In this document: positions 8,470-17,877 of the stretch, piece by piece
Layout: each line of letters starts with the position of its first letter
Position numbering within the stretch: the stretch's first letter is position 1
NCBI GenBank assembly: GCA_002722295.1
Contig: PBLF01000015.1
Coordinates: forward strand, 48,585 to 80,640
From: Stappia sp.
Lineage (GTDB): Bacteria; Pseudomonadota; Alphaproteobacteria; Rhizobiales; Stappiaceae
Direction: 5' to 3'
Length of the DNA stretch: 32,056 nt
Program-made: the position numbers and the translations under genes
Notes under the pieces: generated by a model
What the model was told of the DNA's origin: nothing
Database searches by the model: none
What the model saw: the letters and a program-made list of their open reading frames with translations, nothing else

Positions 8470-9135
8470 TCAGACCGAAGGCACGATGAGCGCGGGGATC
8501 TCGGCATTGCCACGGTCGGTGCGCGCCACCCGCATTCCCTCGATGGAAAACGCGCCCGAGGCGACGAGCGCGAGCGCGCGGGGGTAGATCTCGTGCTCGA
8601 CGGCGAGCACGCGTGCCGCGAGGCTCGCTTCCGTGTCGTCGTCGGCGACCGCCACCGCGCCTTGTGCGATGATCGGACCGGCGTCCATTTCCGCGCGCAC
8701 GAAATGCACCGTCGCCCCGTGGATCTTGCAGCCCTCGGCAAGCGCGCGCGCATGCGTGTCCAGCCCCTTGAACGACGGCAGCAGGGCAGGGTGGATGTTG
8801 ATCAGCCGGTCGGTCCACTGTTCCACGAACCAGGGCGTGAGAAGACGCATGAAGCCGGCAAGGCAGACGAGTTCGATGCCATGGGCCTCGAGTTCACCCT
8901 GGAGCAGTTCCTCGAACGCCTGCCGTCCGCCCTTGCCGCGATGATCGATCGTCGCGGTGGCGATGCCGGCCGCTTCCGCCTTGTCCAGAGCCGGAGCGCC
9001 GGGACGGTTGGAAAGCACCAGCGCGATCTCCGCCGGATAGTCCGGATCGGACGCCGCGTCCAGAAGCGCTGTCATGTTCGAGCCGCGGCCCGAAACGAGG
9101 ATCGCGGTGCGGCGGCGTGCGGGTGTGGAGCTCAC
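8470..9135 (-). CDS. purN: Phosphoribosylglycinamide formyltransferase
   Basis: A 221-residue cytoplasmic enzyme of de novo purine synthesis. It transfers a formyl group from 10-formyltetrahydrofolate to GAR. The N-terminus has the substrate loop VSGRGSNM, and the catalytic residues are visible as N113 and H115 in INIHPALLP and D151 in [10 protein letters not shown]. Length fits the folate-dependent PurN family. Its ATG overlaps the purM stop in an ATGA arrangement (9132-9135), so the two are translationally coupled and made from one transcript running leftward. Confidence 0.97.
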   Translation of the reverse strand: MSSTPARRRTAILVSGRGSNMTALLDAASDPDYPAEIALVLSNRPGAPALDKAEAAGIATATIDHRGKGGRQAFEELLQGELEAHGIELVCLAGFMRLLTPWFVEQWTDRLINIHPALLPSFKGLDTHARALAEGCKIHGATVHFVRAEMDAGPIIAQGAVAVADDDTEASLAARVLAVEHEIYPRALALVASGAFSIEGMRVARTDRGNAEIPALIVPSV

Positions 9136-10208
9136 AGGCCCAGCGCCCCGTCGAAGACGACGGCGTCACCGTCTCGCGTCTCGAGCCTGCCGAGCGTGAC
9201 GACGTTCTCGCCCTCCTTGCGCAGGACTTCGGCGACCGCTTCCGCCTGATCCTCGGCGACCGCGACCACCATGCCGATGCCGCAGTTGAAGGTGCGAAGC
9301 ATCTCGCTCTGCACGACGCCGCCAGCCTCGGCGAGCCAGCCGAAGACCGGAGGCACGGGGATGGCGGACAGGTCGATACGCGCGGCCAGCCCCTCGGGCA
9401 GCACGCGCGGCAGGTTCTCCGGCAGGCCGCCGCCGGTGATATGGGCAAGGGCCTTGATGCCGTCGTTGGCCCGGATCGCCGCGAGAAGCGGCTTCACATA
9501 GATGTGCGTCGGCGTCATCAGCGCCTCGCCCAGCGTCGCGCCCGGCGCGAAGGGAGCGGCATCGGTCCAGGTCAGGCCGCTGGTTTCCACGATCTTGCGC
9601 ACCAGCGAGAAGCCGTTGGAGTGGACGCCCGACGACACGAGCCCGAGCAGGACGTCTCCCTCGGCGGCATCGGCGCGCGGCAGCAACGCGCCACGCTCCG
9701 CCGCGCCCACGGCGAAACCGGCCAGGTCGTAGTCGCCCGCGCGGTACATGCCCGGCATCTCGGCCGTCTCGCCGCCGATCAGCGCGCAGCCGGAGATGCG
9801 GCATCCCTCGGCAATGCCCTTCACCACGTCGCTGGCGACCTCAAGGTCGAGTGCGCCGCAGGCATAGTAGTCGAGGAAGAGCAGCGGCTCGGCGCCCTGC
9901 ACGACAAGGTCGTTGACGCACATGGCCACAAGGTCGATGCCCACGGTCGCATGGACGCCGCTGTCGATGGCGATCTTCAGCTTGGTGCCCACGCCGTCAT
10001 TGGCCGCGACCAGGATGGGATCGTCGAAACCCGCCGCCTTGGGGTCGAACAGGCCGCCGAACCCGCCGATCTCGCTGTCGGCGCCCGGCCGTGCCGTCGC
10101 CTTGACGAAGGGCTTGATGCGGCGGACGAGCTCGTTGCCCGCGTCGATGTCGACACCGGCATCCGCATAGCTCAGGCCATTGCGGGGGGGCTGGCTCGCT
10201 GCGCTCAT
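9132..10208 (-). CDS. purM: Phosphoribosylformylglycinamidine cyclo-ligase
   Basis: The ATG at 10208 ([19 protein letters not shown]) gives 358 residues, with GGAG about 11 bases upstream. It is AIR synthetase, which closes the imidazole ring in an ATP-dependent step of purine synthesis. Family signs: [30 protein letters not shown], the [11 protein letters not shown] segment, [15 protein letters not shown] and [15 protein letters not shown]. It acts in the cytoplasm as a dimer. It is first gene of the purM-purN pair, as in many alphaproteobacteria. A 12-base direct repeat lies 18 bases upstream of its start. Confidence 0.97.
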   Translation of the reverse strand: MSAASQPPRNGLSYADAGVDIDAGNELVRRIKPFVKATARPGADSEIGGFGGLFDPKAAGFDDPILVAANDGVGTKLKIAIDSGVHATVGIDLVAMCVNDLVVQGAEPLLFLDYYACGALDLEVASDVVKGIAEGCRISGCALIGGETAEMPGMYRAGDYDLAGFAVGAAERGALLPRADAAEGDVLLGLVSSGVHSNGFSLVRKIVETSGLTWTDAAPFAPGATLGEALMTPTHIYVKPLLAAIRANDGIKALAHITGGGLPENLPRVLPEGLAARIDLSAIPVPPVFGWLAEAGGVVQSEMLRTFNCGIGMVVAVAEDQAEAVAEVLRKEGENVVTLGRLETRDGDAVVFDGALGL

Positions 10209-10225
10209 CGCATTCGTCTCCAGGT

Positions 10226-10251
10226 GCTCTTTGTGAAGGGCTCTTTGTGAA
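10226..10251 (-). repeat. 12-base direct repeat upstream of purM
   Basis: GCTCTTTGTGAA occurs at 10226-10237 and again, unchanged, at 10240-10251 (14-base period), 18 to 43 bases upstream of the purM start. The second copy continues into CTCTTT-GTG-AAAGAG (10241-10255), which can fold. It may be a regulatory site or a leader element. The rest of the spacer to 10545 holds presumably the permease promoter; nothing specific was recognised. Confidence 0.5.
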
Positions 10252-10545
10252 AGAGCGCGCATACAAACACAGAAAAAGGGGAATGCAAGTGAAACCGCCA
10301 GCCTTGCACAGGCGTTGGGCGGCAAAAGGAACGGATCTTGCGCCGATGACGGACGAGGAACGCCACTTGGGGTGCCCGGCCGGCGCAAATCCTGCGGAAA
10401 GCGGGCATGACGCGGTGCGAAGCTTGACGGTGTTTGCGCCGCCTGCCTATCTGCCAGAACACGGTCGGCCGCGTTCTCCCACAGGCGGCGACCACCCGAA
10501 AGTCCCGGATATCCGGGGCGGGGCGGAAGAAGGGGCACGTATACC

Positions 10546-11685
10546 GTGACGTTGCAGCGACAGATCTACTTCTGGCTTGGGTCCTTCATCGCCTTTGTTG
10601 CCTTCGTCTATCTGTTCAGCCCCATCCTGCTGCCCTTCGTGGCGGGCATGGCGCTGGCCTACCTGCTCGACCCCGTCGCCGACCGGCTGGAGGCCATGGG
10701 CCTGCCGCGTCTTGGCGCGACGCTGATTATTCTCGTCTCCTTCGTGCTTATCTTCCTGCTGGTTCTGCTTCTCATGCTGCCGCTGCTCGGCAACCAGCTT
10801 TCCGGCTTCCTCAAGGCGCTTCCCGGGCTGGTCAATTCGCTCCAGTCGCTGGTGAGCGACAATCTCGGCGAACGCGTGTTCTCCCTTTTCGGAATGGGGG
10901 GAGAGGACCTGAAGTCCAATGTCGGTTCGCTGCTGGGCGAGGGGGCCGGCTGGGTCGCGAGCTTCGCCAAGTCGATCTGGAACGGCGGCCAGGCGCTGCT
11001 GTCCGTCATATCGCTCTTCGTGGTGACGCCGGTTGTCGCCTTCTATCTGCTGCTCGACTGGGACCACATGGTCGAGCGCATCGACAGCTGGCTGCCGCGC
11101 CCCTATCAGGCGACGATCCGCCGGCTCGCAGGCGAGATGGACCGGGCGGTCGCGGGCTTCGTCCGCGGGCAGGTGAGCGTCTGCATCCTGCTCGGCACCT
11201 ATTACGCCATCGGCCTCGTCGCCGTCGGGCTGAACTTCGGCCTGCTCATCGGCATCGGCGCCGGCCTCGTCAGCTTCATTCCCTATGTGGGCGCGACGCT
11301 GGGCCTCGTCGTCTCGCTCGGGGTCGCGCTTGTCCAGTTCTGGCCGGACTGGCCCATGGTTGTGGCCGTGCTGGTGGTCTTCGCCACCGGCCAGTTCCTG
11401 GAAGGCAACATCCTGCAGCCCAAGCTTGTCGGCTCCAACGTCGGCCTCCACCCGGTCTGGCTGATGTTCGCGCTCTTCGCCTTCGGCTACCTCTTCGGCT
11501 TCGTGGGGATGCTGATCGCCGTTCCCGCCTCGGCCATGATCGGCGTGCTCGCGCGTTTCGCGCTCTCGCAGTATCTTCACAGCCGCCTCTATGCAGGCGC
11601 GCCCGGGCAGGCCGGCGCGGCGGAATACCCCGACGCGCTCGGCGACGGGCAAACAGGAATGGCTGGGGAGACACGCAATGGCTGA
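10546..11685 (+). CDS. AI-2E/PerM family membrane transporter
   Basis: Begins with GTG 10546 after a purine-rich GGAAGAAGGGG. It has 379 residues and seven to eight predicted membrane helices: two at the N-terminus ([18 protein letters not shown] and [18 protein letters not shown]), one near 65-85 ([19 protein letters not shown]), then after a soluble segment several from residue 150 on. The motif [19 protein letters not shown] followed by [27 protein letters not shown] is diagnostic for PF01594. Members are inner-membrane permeases; some export autoinducer-2 and others are ion/proton antiporters, so the substrate is open. The last 8 bases overlap hdaA, a neighbour pair I know from other alphaproteobacteria. 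Confidence 0.93.
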   Translation: MTLQRQIYFWLGSFIAFVAFVYLFSPILLPFVAGMALAYLLDPVADRLEAMGLPRLGATLIILVSFVLIFLLVLLLMLPLLGNQLSGFLKALPGLVNSLQSLVSDNLGERVFSLFGMGGEDLKSNVGSLLGEGAGWVASFAKSIWNGGQALLSVISLFVVTPVVAFYLLLDWDHMVERIDSWLPRPYQATIRRLAGEMDRAVAGFVRGQVSVCILLGTYYAIGLVAVGLNFGLLIGIGAGLVSFIPYVGATLGLVVSLGVALVQFWPDWPMVVAVLVVFATGQFLEGNILQPKLVGSNVGLHPVWLMFALFAFGYLFGFVGMLIAVPASAMIGVLARFALSQYLHSRLYAGAPGQAGAAEYPDALGDGQTGMAGETRNG

Positions 11686-12370
11686 GACCAAGCCTCTCGC
11701 GCTGGACCAGATCCCGCTTGTGCTGCCGCATGAGGCCGCCTTCGGGCGTGACGACTTCCTGCCCGGAGCATCGAACGCGGCCGCCGTCTCGCTCATCGAG
11801 TCCTGGCCGGACTGGCCGTCGCCGGTCGTGCTTCTGGCGGGCCCCGTCGGCTCGGGCAAGACCCATCTCGTCCATGTGTGGCAAGAGATCAGCGGCGCGG
11901 TCATCGTCAACGCCCGTGATCTGGTGGAGACGGAAGCGGATGCGCTCGCCCGGCACGGAGCGGTCGCCGTGGAGGATGCCCATGCGGGCGTCGACCAGGC
12001 GGCGCTGTTTCATCTCATCAACGCGGTGCGCGGTCATGGCGCGCATCTGCTCGTCACGGCGCGCACATGGCCGCAGTCCTGGGGGCTGACGCTGCCCGAC
12101 CTCGCCTCCCGCCTGCGTGCCGCCACGCCGCTGGAAATTCTCGAGCCGGACGACGAACTGCTGAGCCGGGTTCTGGTCAAGCTCTTCGCGGACCGGCAGA
12201 TCGATGTCGATCCGGCTGTGGTCGACTATCTGGTGGTTCGCATGGAGCGTTCGCTCGCCGCCGCCCAGGACATCGTGGACCGGCTGGACCGGGCATCGCT
12301 GTCGGCCGGGCGCGGCATCACCCGACCGCTTGCCGCAAGGGTGCTCGACGCCCTGTCCACAGCCCGGTAG
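11678..12370 (+). CDS. hdaA: DnaA-related regulatory inactivator HdaA
   Basis: A 230-residue AAA+ ATPase related to DnaA domain III but without the DNA-binding domain IV. Near the N-terminus, QIPLVLP (residues 11-17) matches the sliding-clamp binding peptide of Hda proteins. Walker A is GPVGSGKT (55-62) and Walker B ends in ED at 99-100, followed by AH. With the DNA-loaded clamp it stimulates hydrolysis of DnaA-bound ATP and so prevents over-initiation of replication. The ATG at 11678 follows GGGGAG by a usual spacing and overlaps the permease gene by 8 bases, so expression is probably coupled. Confidence 0.93.
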   Translation: MAETKPLALDQIPLVLPHEAAFGRDDFLPGASNAAAVSLIESWPDWPSPVVLLAGPVGSGKTHLVHVWQEISGAVIVNARDLVETEADALARHGAVAVEDAHAGVDQAALFHLINAVRGHGAHLLVTARTWPQSWGLTLPDLASRLRAATPLEILEPDDELLSRVLVKLFADRQIDVDPAVVDYLVVRMERSLAAAQDIVDRLDRASLSAGRGITRPLAARVLDALSTAR

Positions 12371-12483
12371 GCGATCCGCGCGATGGGGGCGGGCGTTGAT
12401 GCAAAACCGTCAAACCATTTCTATAGGCTCCGCGCTGTAGTAGACCGGGATGGTCCGGACGGATCCGGGCGCAGGAGGCATGA

Positions 12484-14712
12484 ATGAACGACGCAACCGT
12501 TGAGGCGACACAGGCGAACGCCACGGACGAGGCAGCCCAGGGGCAGACCGCTGCCGCGCGCACGTCCGACGCGGCCGAGGCGCTGGGCGGACACCCGAGC
12601 CGTTTCATCAACCGCGAGCTGTCATGGCTGCAGTTCAACCGCCGTGTGCTGGAGGAGGCGGAAAACACCTCCCATCCAGCACTTGAGCGGCTGCGCTTCC
12701 TGTCGATCTCGGCCAACAATCTCGACGAGTTCTTCATGGTCCGCGTCGCGGGCCTGCGCGCGCAGCTGCGCGAGGGGGTGGGAACCCGCTCCATCGACGG
12801 ACTGACGCCGGCCGAGCAGCTTGAGCGCATCCCCTCCGCCGTTCTCGCCCTGCAGAACGAGCAGCAGGGCGTGTGGCGCGAGATGCGCAAGATCATCTCG
12901 GGCGTCGGCGTGTCGCTGGTGGAGGAGGGGGATCTCACCTCGTCCGACCGCAAGTGGCTGGAGGACTACTTCCTCGGCCATATCTTCCCGGTTCTGACGC
13001 CGCTGGCCATCGATCCCGCCCATCCGTTCCCCTTCATTCCCAACCTCGGCTTTTCGCTGGTGCTTGAGCTGGCGCCGCAAAAGGGCGGGCGCGGCATGAC
13101 AGCGCTGCTGCGCATTCCCGCGCAGCTCGACCGCTTCGTGCGCCTGCCTGCCGTCGATGGTGTCGAGGGAGACCGTTTCATCACCATCGAGAACGCGCTG
13201 GGCCTGTTCATCACGCGTCTCTTCCCCGGCTACGAGATCCGTGGCCGTGGCGCCTTCCGCGTCATCCGCGATTCCGATCTGGAAATCGAGGAGGAGGCCG
13301 AGGATCTGGTGCGCCTGTTCGAGAGCGCGCTGAAACGGCGCCGGCGCGGGTCGGTGATCCGCCTCGAGATCGAGCACTCGACCCCGGACTCCCTGCGCGA
13401 GTTCGTTGCCGATGCGCTGCATGTCGACCAGGACGAGGTGTTCATGGTCGACGGGCTGCTGGCACTCAACAACCTGTCCCAGCTTGTCTCCGTGGATCGC
13501 GACGACCTCAAGTTCGAGCCCTATACGCCTCGATTTCCCGAGCGCATCCGCGAGCATGGCGGGGATTGCTTCGCGGCGATCCAGCAGAAGGACATCATCG
13601 TCCACCACCCGTACGAGTCCTTCGACGTGGTGGTCCAGTATCTGCGCCAGGCTGCGCAGGATCCTGACGTTGTCGCCATCAAGCAGACGCTTTACCGCAC
13701 GTCCAACAACTCGCCGATCGTCAAGGCGCTGGCGGAAGCAGCGGAAGCCGGAAAGTCGGTGACCGCGCTCGTCGAGCTGAAGGCGCGTTTCGACGAGGAG
13801 GCCAACATCCGCTGGGCGCGCGACCTGGAGCGCGCGGGCGTGCAGGTCGTCTTCGGCTTCCTGGAGCTCAAGACCCACGCCAAGCTGTCGATGGTGGTGC
13901 GTCGCGAGCATGGCGAACTGCGCACCTATTGCCACATCGGAACGGGCAACTACCATCCGATCACCGCGCGCATCTACACGGACCTGTCCTATTTCACCGC
14001 CGATCCGGATCTCGCCCACGACGTGGCGAAGATCTTCAACTACATCACCGGCTACGCCGAGCCGGTGGAGTTGAACCGCATGATGGTTTCGCCGGTGACG
14101 CTGCGCCGTGACATCATGAAGATGATCGCAGCCGAGGCCGATCACGCCCGGGCCGGGCGTCCGGCGCAGATCTGGATGAAGATGAACTCGCTTGTCGATC
14201 CCCAGATCATCGACGCGCTCTACGAGGCGAGCCAGGCGGGCGTGCAGGTGGAGCTTGTCGTGCGCGGCATCTGCTGCCTGCGTCCCGGCATTCCCGGCCT
14301 GTCGGAGAACATTCGCGCCAAGTCGATCGTCGGCCGGTTCCTGGAGCACAGCCGCATCTTCTGCTTCGGCAACGGACACGGGCTTCCCTCGCCGAATTCG
14401 GTCGTCTATATCGGCTCGGCGGATCTGATGCCGCGCAACATCGACCGCCGCGTGGAGACGCTTGCTCCCTTGCGGACCGCGACGGTGCATGAGCAGGTTC
14501 TCGACCAGATCATGGTCGCGAGCCTCAAGGACAACCAGCAGAGCTGGCGGCTTCTGGCGGACGGCGGTCACGAGCGCGTTCGCGCCGGCCGCGGCGAGAA
14601 GCCGTTCAACGCACACCAGTATTTCATGACAAATCCGTCTCTCTCCGGCCGTGGCAAGTCGCTGCGCGCAAACAGTCCGAAATCGATCACGGAGCCGGCA
14701 AAGCGTGGCTGA
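12484..14712 (+). CDS. ppk1: Polyphosphate kinase 1
   Basis: A 742-residue protein with a strong AGGAGG five bases before the ATG. It reversibly makes polyphosphate from ATP. The first about 40 residues are Ala/Thr-rich and variable; then come the N domain ([34 protein letters not shown]) and the head domain ([17 protein letters not shown]). The two phospholipase-D-like C domains follow. The autophosphorylated histidine should be the one in KTHAKLS (about residue 465), with HIGTGNYHP shortly after and the second active-site histidine in [10 protein letters not shown] (about 622). It overlaps ppx by 8 bases, so synthesis and breakdown enzymes are made together. Confidence 0.98.
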   Translation: MNDATVEATQANATDEAAQGQTAAARTSDAAEALGGHPSRFINRELSWLQFNRRVLEEAENTSHPALERLRFLSISANNLDEFFMVRVAGLRAQLREGVGTRSIDGLTPAEQLERIPSAVLALQNEQQGVWREMRKIISGVGVSLVEEGDLTSSDRKWLEDYFLGHIFPVLTPLAIDPAHPFPFIPNLGFSLVLELAPQKGGRGMTALLRIPAQLDRFVRLPAVDGVEGDRFITIENALGLFITRLFPGYEIRGRGAFRVIRDSDLEIEEEAEDLVRLFESALKRRRRGSVIRLEIEHSTPDSLREFVADALHVDQDEVFMVDGLLALNNLSQLVSVDRDDLKFEPYTPRFPERIREHGGDCFAAIQQKDIIVHHPYESFDVVVQYLRQAAQDPDVVAIKQTLYRTSNNSPIVKALAEAAEAGKSVTALVELKARFDEEANIRWARDLERAGVQVVFGFLELKTHAKLSMVVRREHGELRTYCHIGTGNYHPITARIYTDLSYFTADPDLAHDVAKIFNYITGYAEPVELNRMMVSPVTLRRDIMKMIAAEADHARAGRPAQIWMKMNSLVDPQIIDALYEASQAGVQVELVVRGICCLRPGIPGLSENIRAKSIVGRFLEHSRIFCFGNGHGLPSPNSVVYIGSADLMPRNIDRRVETLAPLRTATVHEQVLDQIMVASLKDNQQSWRLLADGGHERVRAGRGEKPFNAHQYFMTNPSLSGRGKSLRANSPKSITEPAKRG

Positions 14713-16231
14713 CAGGCTGCCAGATGGACTCGTGCGGGGCCGGTTGAATGGAACCGGCCCCGTCGCGGTGATCGATATCGGATCCAACTCGATCCGCCTT
14801 GTCGTCTACGAACGCCTCGCGCGTTCGCCGACGGTTCTCTTCAATGAAAAGGTGCTCGCTGGCCTCGGGCGCGGACTAGCCGCGACCGGTCGTCTCGCCG
14901 AGGGGCCGGAGCGCACGGCACTGCAGGCGCTGGTGCGCTTTCGCCGCCTGTGCGACCAGATCGGCGTCACCGACCTTCACATCCTTGCAACCGCCGCCAC
15001 GCGCGACGCCACCAACGGCTCCATCTTCATCGCAGAGGTGGAGCGCATCTGCCGGACGTCGGTGCGCGTTCTGACGGGGCGCGACGAGGCGCGGCTCGCG
15101 GCGCTCGGCATCGTCTCCGGTATCTGGCGGCCTGAGGGCATCGTCGGCGATCTCGGCGGCGGTAGTCTGGAACTCGTGGAGCTCAAGCACGACGAGATCG
15201 GGCGGGGACAGACCCTTCCGCTTGGTGGCATCCGGTTGCAGGAGGCCTCGGACGGCAAGATCGCCCGGGCGCAGAAGCTCGCGGACGACGCGCTTTCGGG
15301 TGTCGAGTGGCTGCCGATCGGATCGGACAAGACCTTCTATGCGGTTGGCGGGACCTGGCGTTCGCTGGCCCGCCTGCATCTCCACCAGAACGGCTATCCG
15401 CTGCATGTGATGCACGACTATTGCATCGAGGCGGAGGAGGCGATCGAGTTCTGCCAGCATGTGGCGCGGCGCGATCCGGACTCGCTCGACATGATCGACG
15501 TTGTTTCCCGCGCGCGCCGCCAGCTTCTTCCCTTCGGCGCGACGGTGATGGAAAAGGTCCTGCGCCGCACCAAGTCGGCTCGCGTGGTCATGTCCGCCAT
15601 GGGCCTTAGGGAGGGGCTGCTCTACGACCTGATGCCGGAGGACACCCGCCGGCTCGATCCACTGGTCGCCGCCGCGCGTGAGCTCTCCATCCTGCGCGCG
15701 CGCTCACCCGACTACGGCGAGGAACTCATCGCCTGGACGGATCGCATCTTCCCCGCCGTCGGCATCGACGAGACCGAATACGAACGCCGCCTGCGTGCCG
15801 CCGGCTGCCTGCTGTCGGATATCGGCTGGCGCGCGCATCCCGACTATCGCGGCGAACAGAGCCTCAACATCATCTCGAACGCCGGTTTCGTGGGCATCGA
15901 CCATCCGGGGCGGGCCTATCTGGCGCTTTCGGTGTTCTACCGCCATCAGGGACTGGTGGAGGATGCATTGGGACCCCGCATCCGCGAGCTCGCCCATACG
16001 CGTCTCAAGGAGCGTGCCCGCCTGCTCGGTGGGGCGTTGCGCCTTGCCTCGGTGCTCAGCGCTTCTGTTGCCGGCATCCTGCCGCGCATCGGCGTCGAGG
16101 TTCAGGACGGGGAAATGACCATCGTGCTGCCGGGCGAACTTGCCGCCCTCGAGGGGGAACGGCTTGCCAAGCGCGCCAACCAGTTCGGCCGTCTTCTTGG
16201 CCTCAAGGCCAGGATCTCCGCGCGACCCTGA
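14705..16231 (+). CDS. ppx: Exopolyphosphatase, Ppx/GppA family
   Basis: The GTG at 14705, preceded by GGAG about 9 bases upstream and overlapping the end of ppk1, gives 508 residues. It releases phosphate from polyphosphate ends (some members also hydrolyse pppGpp). The two actin-fold phosphate loops are [17 protein letters not shown] (D24) and [13 protein letters not shown] (about 146-158). The catalytic glutamate is E128 in [12 protein letters not shown]. From about residue 310 a C-terminal HD-like helical domain follows ([17 protein letters not shown]). A perfect 11-base hairpin lies in codons 11-20; if translation began further downstream, it would be in the leader instead. Confidence 0.95.
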   Translation: MADRLPDGLVRGRLNGTGPVAVIDIGSNSIRLVVYERLARSPTVLFNEKVLAGLGRGLAATGRLAEGPERTALQALVRFRRLCDQIGVTDLHILATAATRDATNGSIFIAEVERICRTSVRVLTGRDEARLAALGIVSGIWRPEGIVGDLGGGSLELVELKHDEIGRGQTLPLGGIRLQEASDGKIARAQKLADDALSGVEWLPIGSDKTFYAVGGTWRSLARLHLHQNGYPLHVMHDYCIEAEEAIEFCQHVARRDPDSLDMIDVVSRARRQLLPFGATVMEKVLRRTKSARVVMSAMGLREGLLYDLMPEDTRRLDPLVAAARELSILRARSPDYGEELIAWTDRIFPAVGIDETEYERRLRAAGCLLSDIGWRAHPDYRGEQSLNIISNAGFVGIDHPGRAYLALSVFYRHQGLVEDALGPRIRELAHTRLKERARLLGGALRLASVLSASVAGILPRIGVEVQDGEMTIVLPGELAALEGERLAKRANQFGRLLGLKARISARP

Positions 16232-16309
16232 TCCGTCGGGAGCAAGCTGTCCGGGACGTTCCGGCGAAAACCTGCTCAAGGGTATCCGGCCCAAGGATAT
16301 CCGAAACAG

Positions 16310-16346
16310 AAAAGGCGCGAGGGGCGGAAGCCCGACGCGCCTTTTT
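16310..16346. terminator. Bidirectional terminator between convergent ppx and rnd
   Basis: AAAAGGCGCG (16310-16319) and CGCGCCTTTT (16336-16345) are perfect complements with T on the 3' side and A on the 5' side, so the stem can end transcription from both directions. ppx ends at 16231 and rnd at 16373. Confidence 0.85.
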
Positions 16347-16372
16347 CGGATCGGTGACAGCGTGGCGGCGGA

Positions 16373-17605
16373 TCAGCCCGGCACGCTCGCCGCCCGGGAG
16401 CGGCTGCGCTTCTTGCGCCCGCCCTCGGAGGAGGGCTTGACCAGCAGCGGTGCGTCCTGCTCCACGGCGATGACCCTCCGACCGTTGAAGGCCAGTGCCA
16501 TCTCGCCACGCTTGAGCTTCAGCGCCGCTTCCCCGAAGAGCTCCCGGCGCCAGCCGTTCAGGGCGGCCACATCGGCCTCCTCGTCGCTGGCCGCGATCTT
16601 CTCCAGGTCCTCGACCGTCGCGATGACCTTCGCGGCGACGCCGTTGGCCTCGCTGACAAGCTTCAGAAGAACCTTCAGCAGGTCGACGGCCGCCGCCGAG
16701 CCGTCCGGCGCCGAGCGCCCCTTGGGCACCTCGGGGAGCTTGTCCTTCGGGATCGCGAGCGCGCGCTTCACCGCGCCCAGGATTTCCTCCGCGGCCCGCG
16801 AGCGTTCGAAGCCGCGCGGCATGGTGCGAAGGGCGGCGAGGGCCTGCTGGCTCGTCGGCTGCTGCGCGGCGATCTCGTAGATCGCGTCGTCCTTGACGAT
16901 GCGGTTGCGCGGCACGTCGCGACTGTGCGCCTCGCGCTCGCGCCAGGCCGCGACCTCCTGCAGCACCGCGAGCTCGATGGGCTTGCGCACCCTCAGTTTC
17001 AGCCGCTTCCAGGCGTTCTCCGGGTCGGTGCGATAGGTGTTCTCGGAGGTGAGCACCTCCATCTCGTCGCCGACCCAGTGGCTGCGTCCCTGCTCGGCCA
17101 GATTGGCCTTCAGGAAGTGGTAGACGTCGCGCAGATGCGTCACGTCGGCCAGCGCGTAGGCGAGCTGCTTGTCGGTGAGCGGCCGGCGCGTCCAGTCAGT
17201 GAAGCGCGACGACTTGTCGATGCGCTCCCCCGTCACCCGGTGCACGAGCTGGTCGTAGGAGATCGAGTCGCCGAAGCCGCAGACCATCGCCGCGACCTGG
17301 GTATCGAACAGCGGGTGCGGAATGAGCCCGCCGCGGTGATAGATGATCTCGATGTCCTGGCGGGCGGCGTGAAACACCTTCACGACGCTTTCATCGCGCA
17401 TCAGCTCGAAAAAGGGCTCCAGATCGAGATCGTCGGCGAGTGCGTCGACGATCACGGCCTCTTCCATGCTCGCGATCTGGATCACGCAGAGCTTGGGCCA
17501 GAAAGTCGTTTCGCGGAGGAACTCCGTGTCGACCGCGACAAAATCATGAGTGGCGAGCCGCCGACAAACGTCGGCGAGGTCCTTGGTGCTTGTGATAATA
17601 TTCAT
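16373..17605 (-). CDS. rnd: Ribonuclease D
   Basis: The ATG at 17605 (MNIITSTKDLADVC) gives 410 residues, near the usual size. It is a 3'-5' exonuclease trimming tRNA precursors and other structured RNAs in the cytoplasm. The DEDDy site is complete: D26 and E28 in VDTEF, D84 in AARQD, and Y150/D154 in LAYALADVTHLRDVY. An HRDC domain follows at about residues 210-290 (LAVLQEVAAWREREAHSRDVPRNRIVKDDAI). The C-terminus ends with the basic segment KKRSRSR, perhaps for RNA contact. It is divergent from aspS and converges on ppx. Confidence 0.96.
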   Translation of the reverse strand: MNIITSTKDLADVCRRLATHDFVAVDTEFLRETTFWPKLCVIQIASMEEAVIVDALADDLDLEPFFELMRDESVVKVFHAARQDIEIIYHRGGLIPHPLFDTQVAAMVCGFGDSISYDQLVHRVTGERIDKSSRFTDWTRRPLTDKQLAYALADVTHLRDVYHFLKANLAEQGRSHWVGDEMEVLTSENTYRTDPENAWKRLKLRVRKPIELAVLQEVAAWREREAHSRDVPRNRIVKDDAIYEIAAQQPTSQQALAALRTMPRGFERSRAAEEILGAVKRALAIPKDKLPEVPKGRSAPDGSAAAVDLLKVLLKLVSEANGVAAKVIATVEDLEKIAASDEEADVAALNGWRRELFGEAALKLKRGEMALAFNGRRVIAVEQDAPLLVKPSSEGGRKKRSRSRAASVPG

Positions 17606-17877
17606 GGTAATCGCGACGTATATCTCATGCTTGCCCGCTTGTCGCCACGAAACCGCCGATCTCCGTCGGATCGTTCGAGGCCCGTCCGGCGGGCCCGTTC
17701 CGGTCGTCACACCGGGCGGGCGAGGCGGCGGTGCCGGGCGCGCGTCCCGCGCCGACCTTGACTTTGTCGCCCTGCCATGGCTTGTGCACGGCGCGTTGCC
17801 GGGCTCTCTCCGGCGCGTCCCCGCGCGGTTCCCATCCCGTCCGCGCGTCTTTTCACGACCTGGCACTCGAGGACGTC
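17606..17877. promoter_or_regulatory. Divergent promoter region of rnd and aspS
   Basis: A 272-base gap between divergent housekeeping genes. A TTGACT at 17758-17763 could be a -35 box for aspS, but the matching -10 is weak. On the minus strand a GATATAC near 17615-17625 could contribute to a -10 for rnd. No gene or strong repeat is visible. Confidence 0.3.

Noticed and set aside
12396..12427. Promoter or PhoB-like site upstream of ppk1
   Set aside because: TTGATG and TATAGG are separated by 20 bases, longer than usual, and CCGTCAA lacks a proper second half-site. Not enough to call.
12622..14787. Open frame of over 700 codons opposite ppk1
   Set aside because: Mirror frame of a highly conserved gene; His/Arg/Asp-rich text with no recognisable domain.
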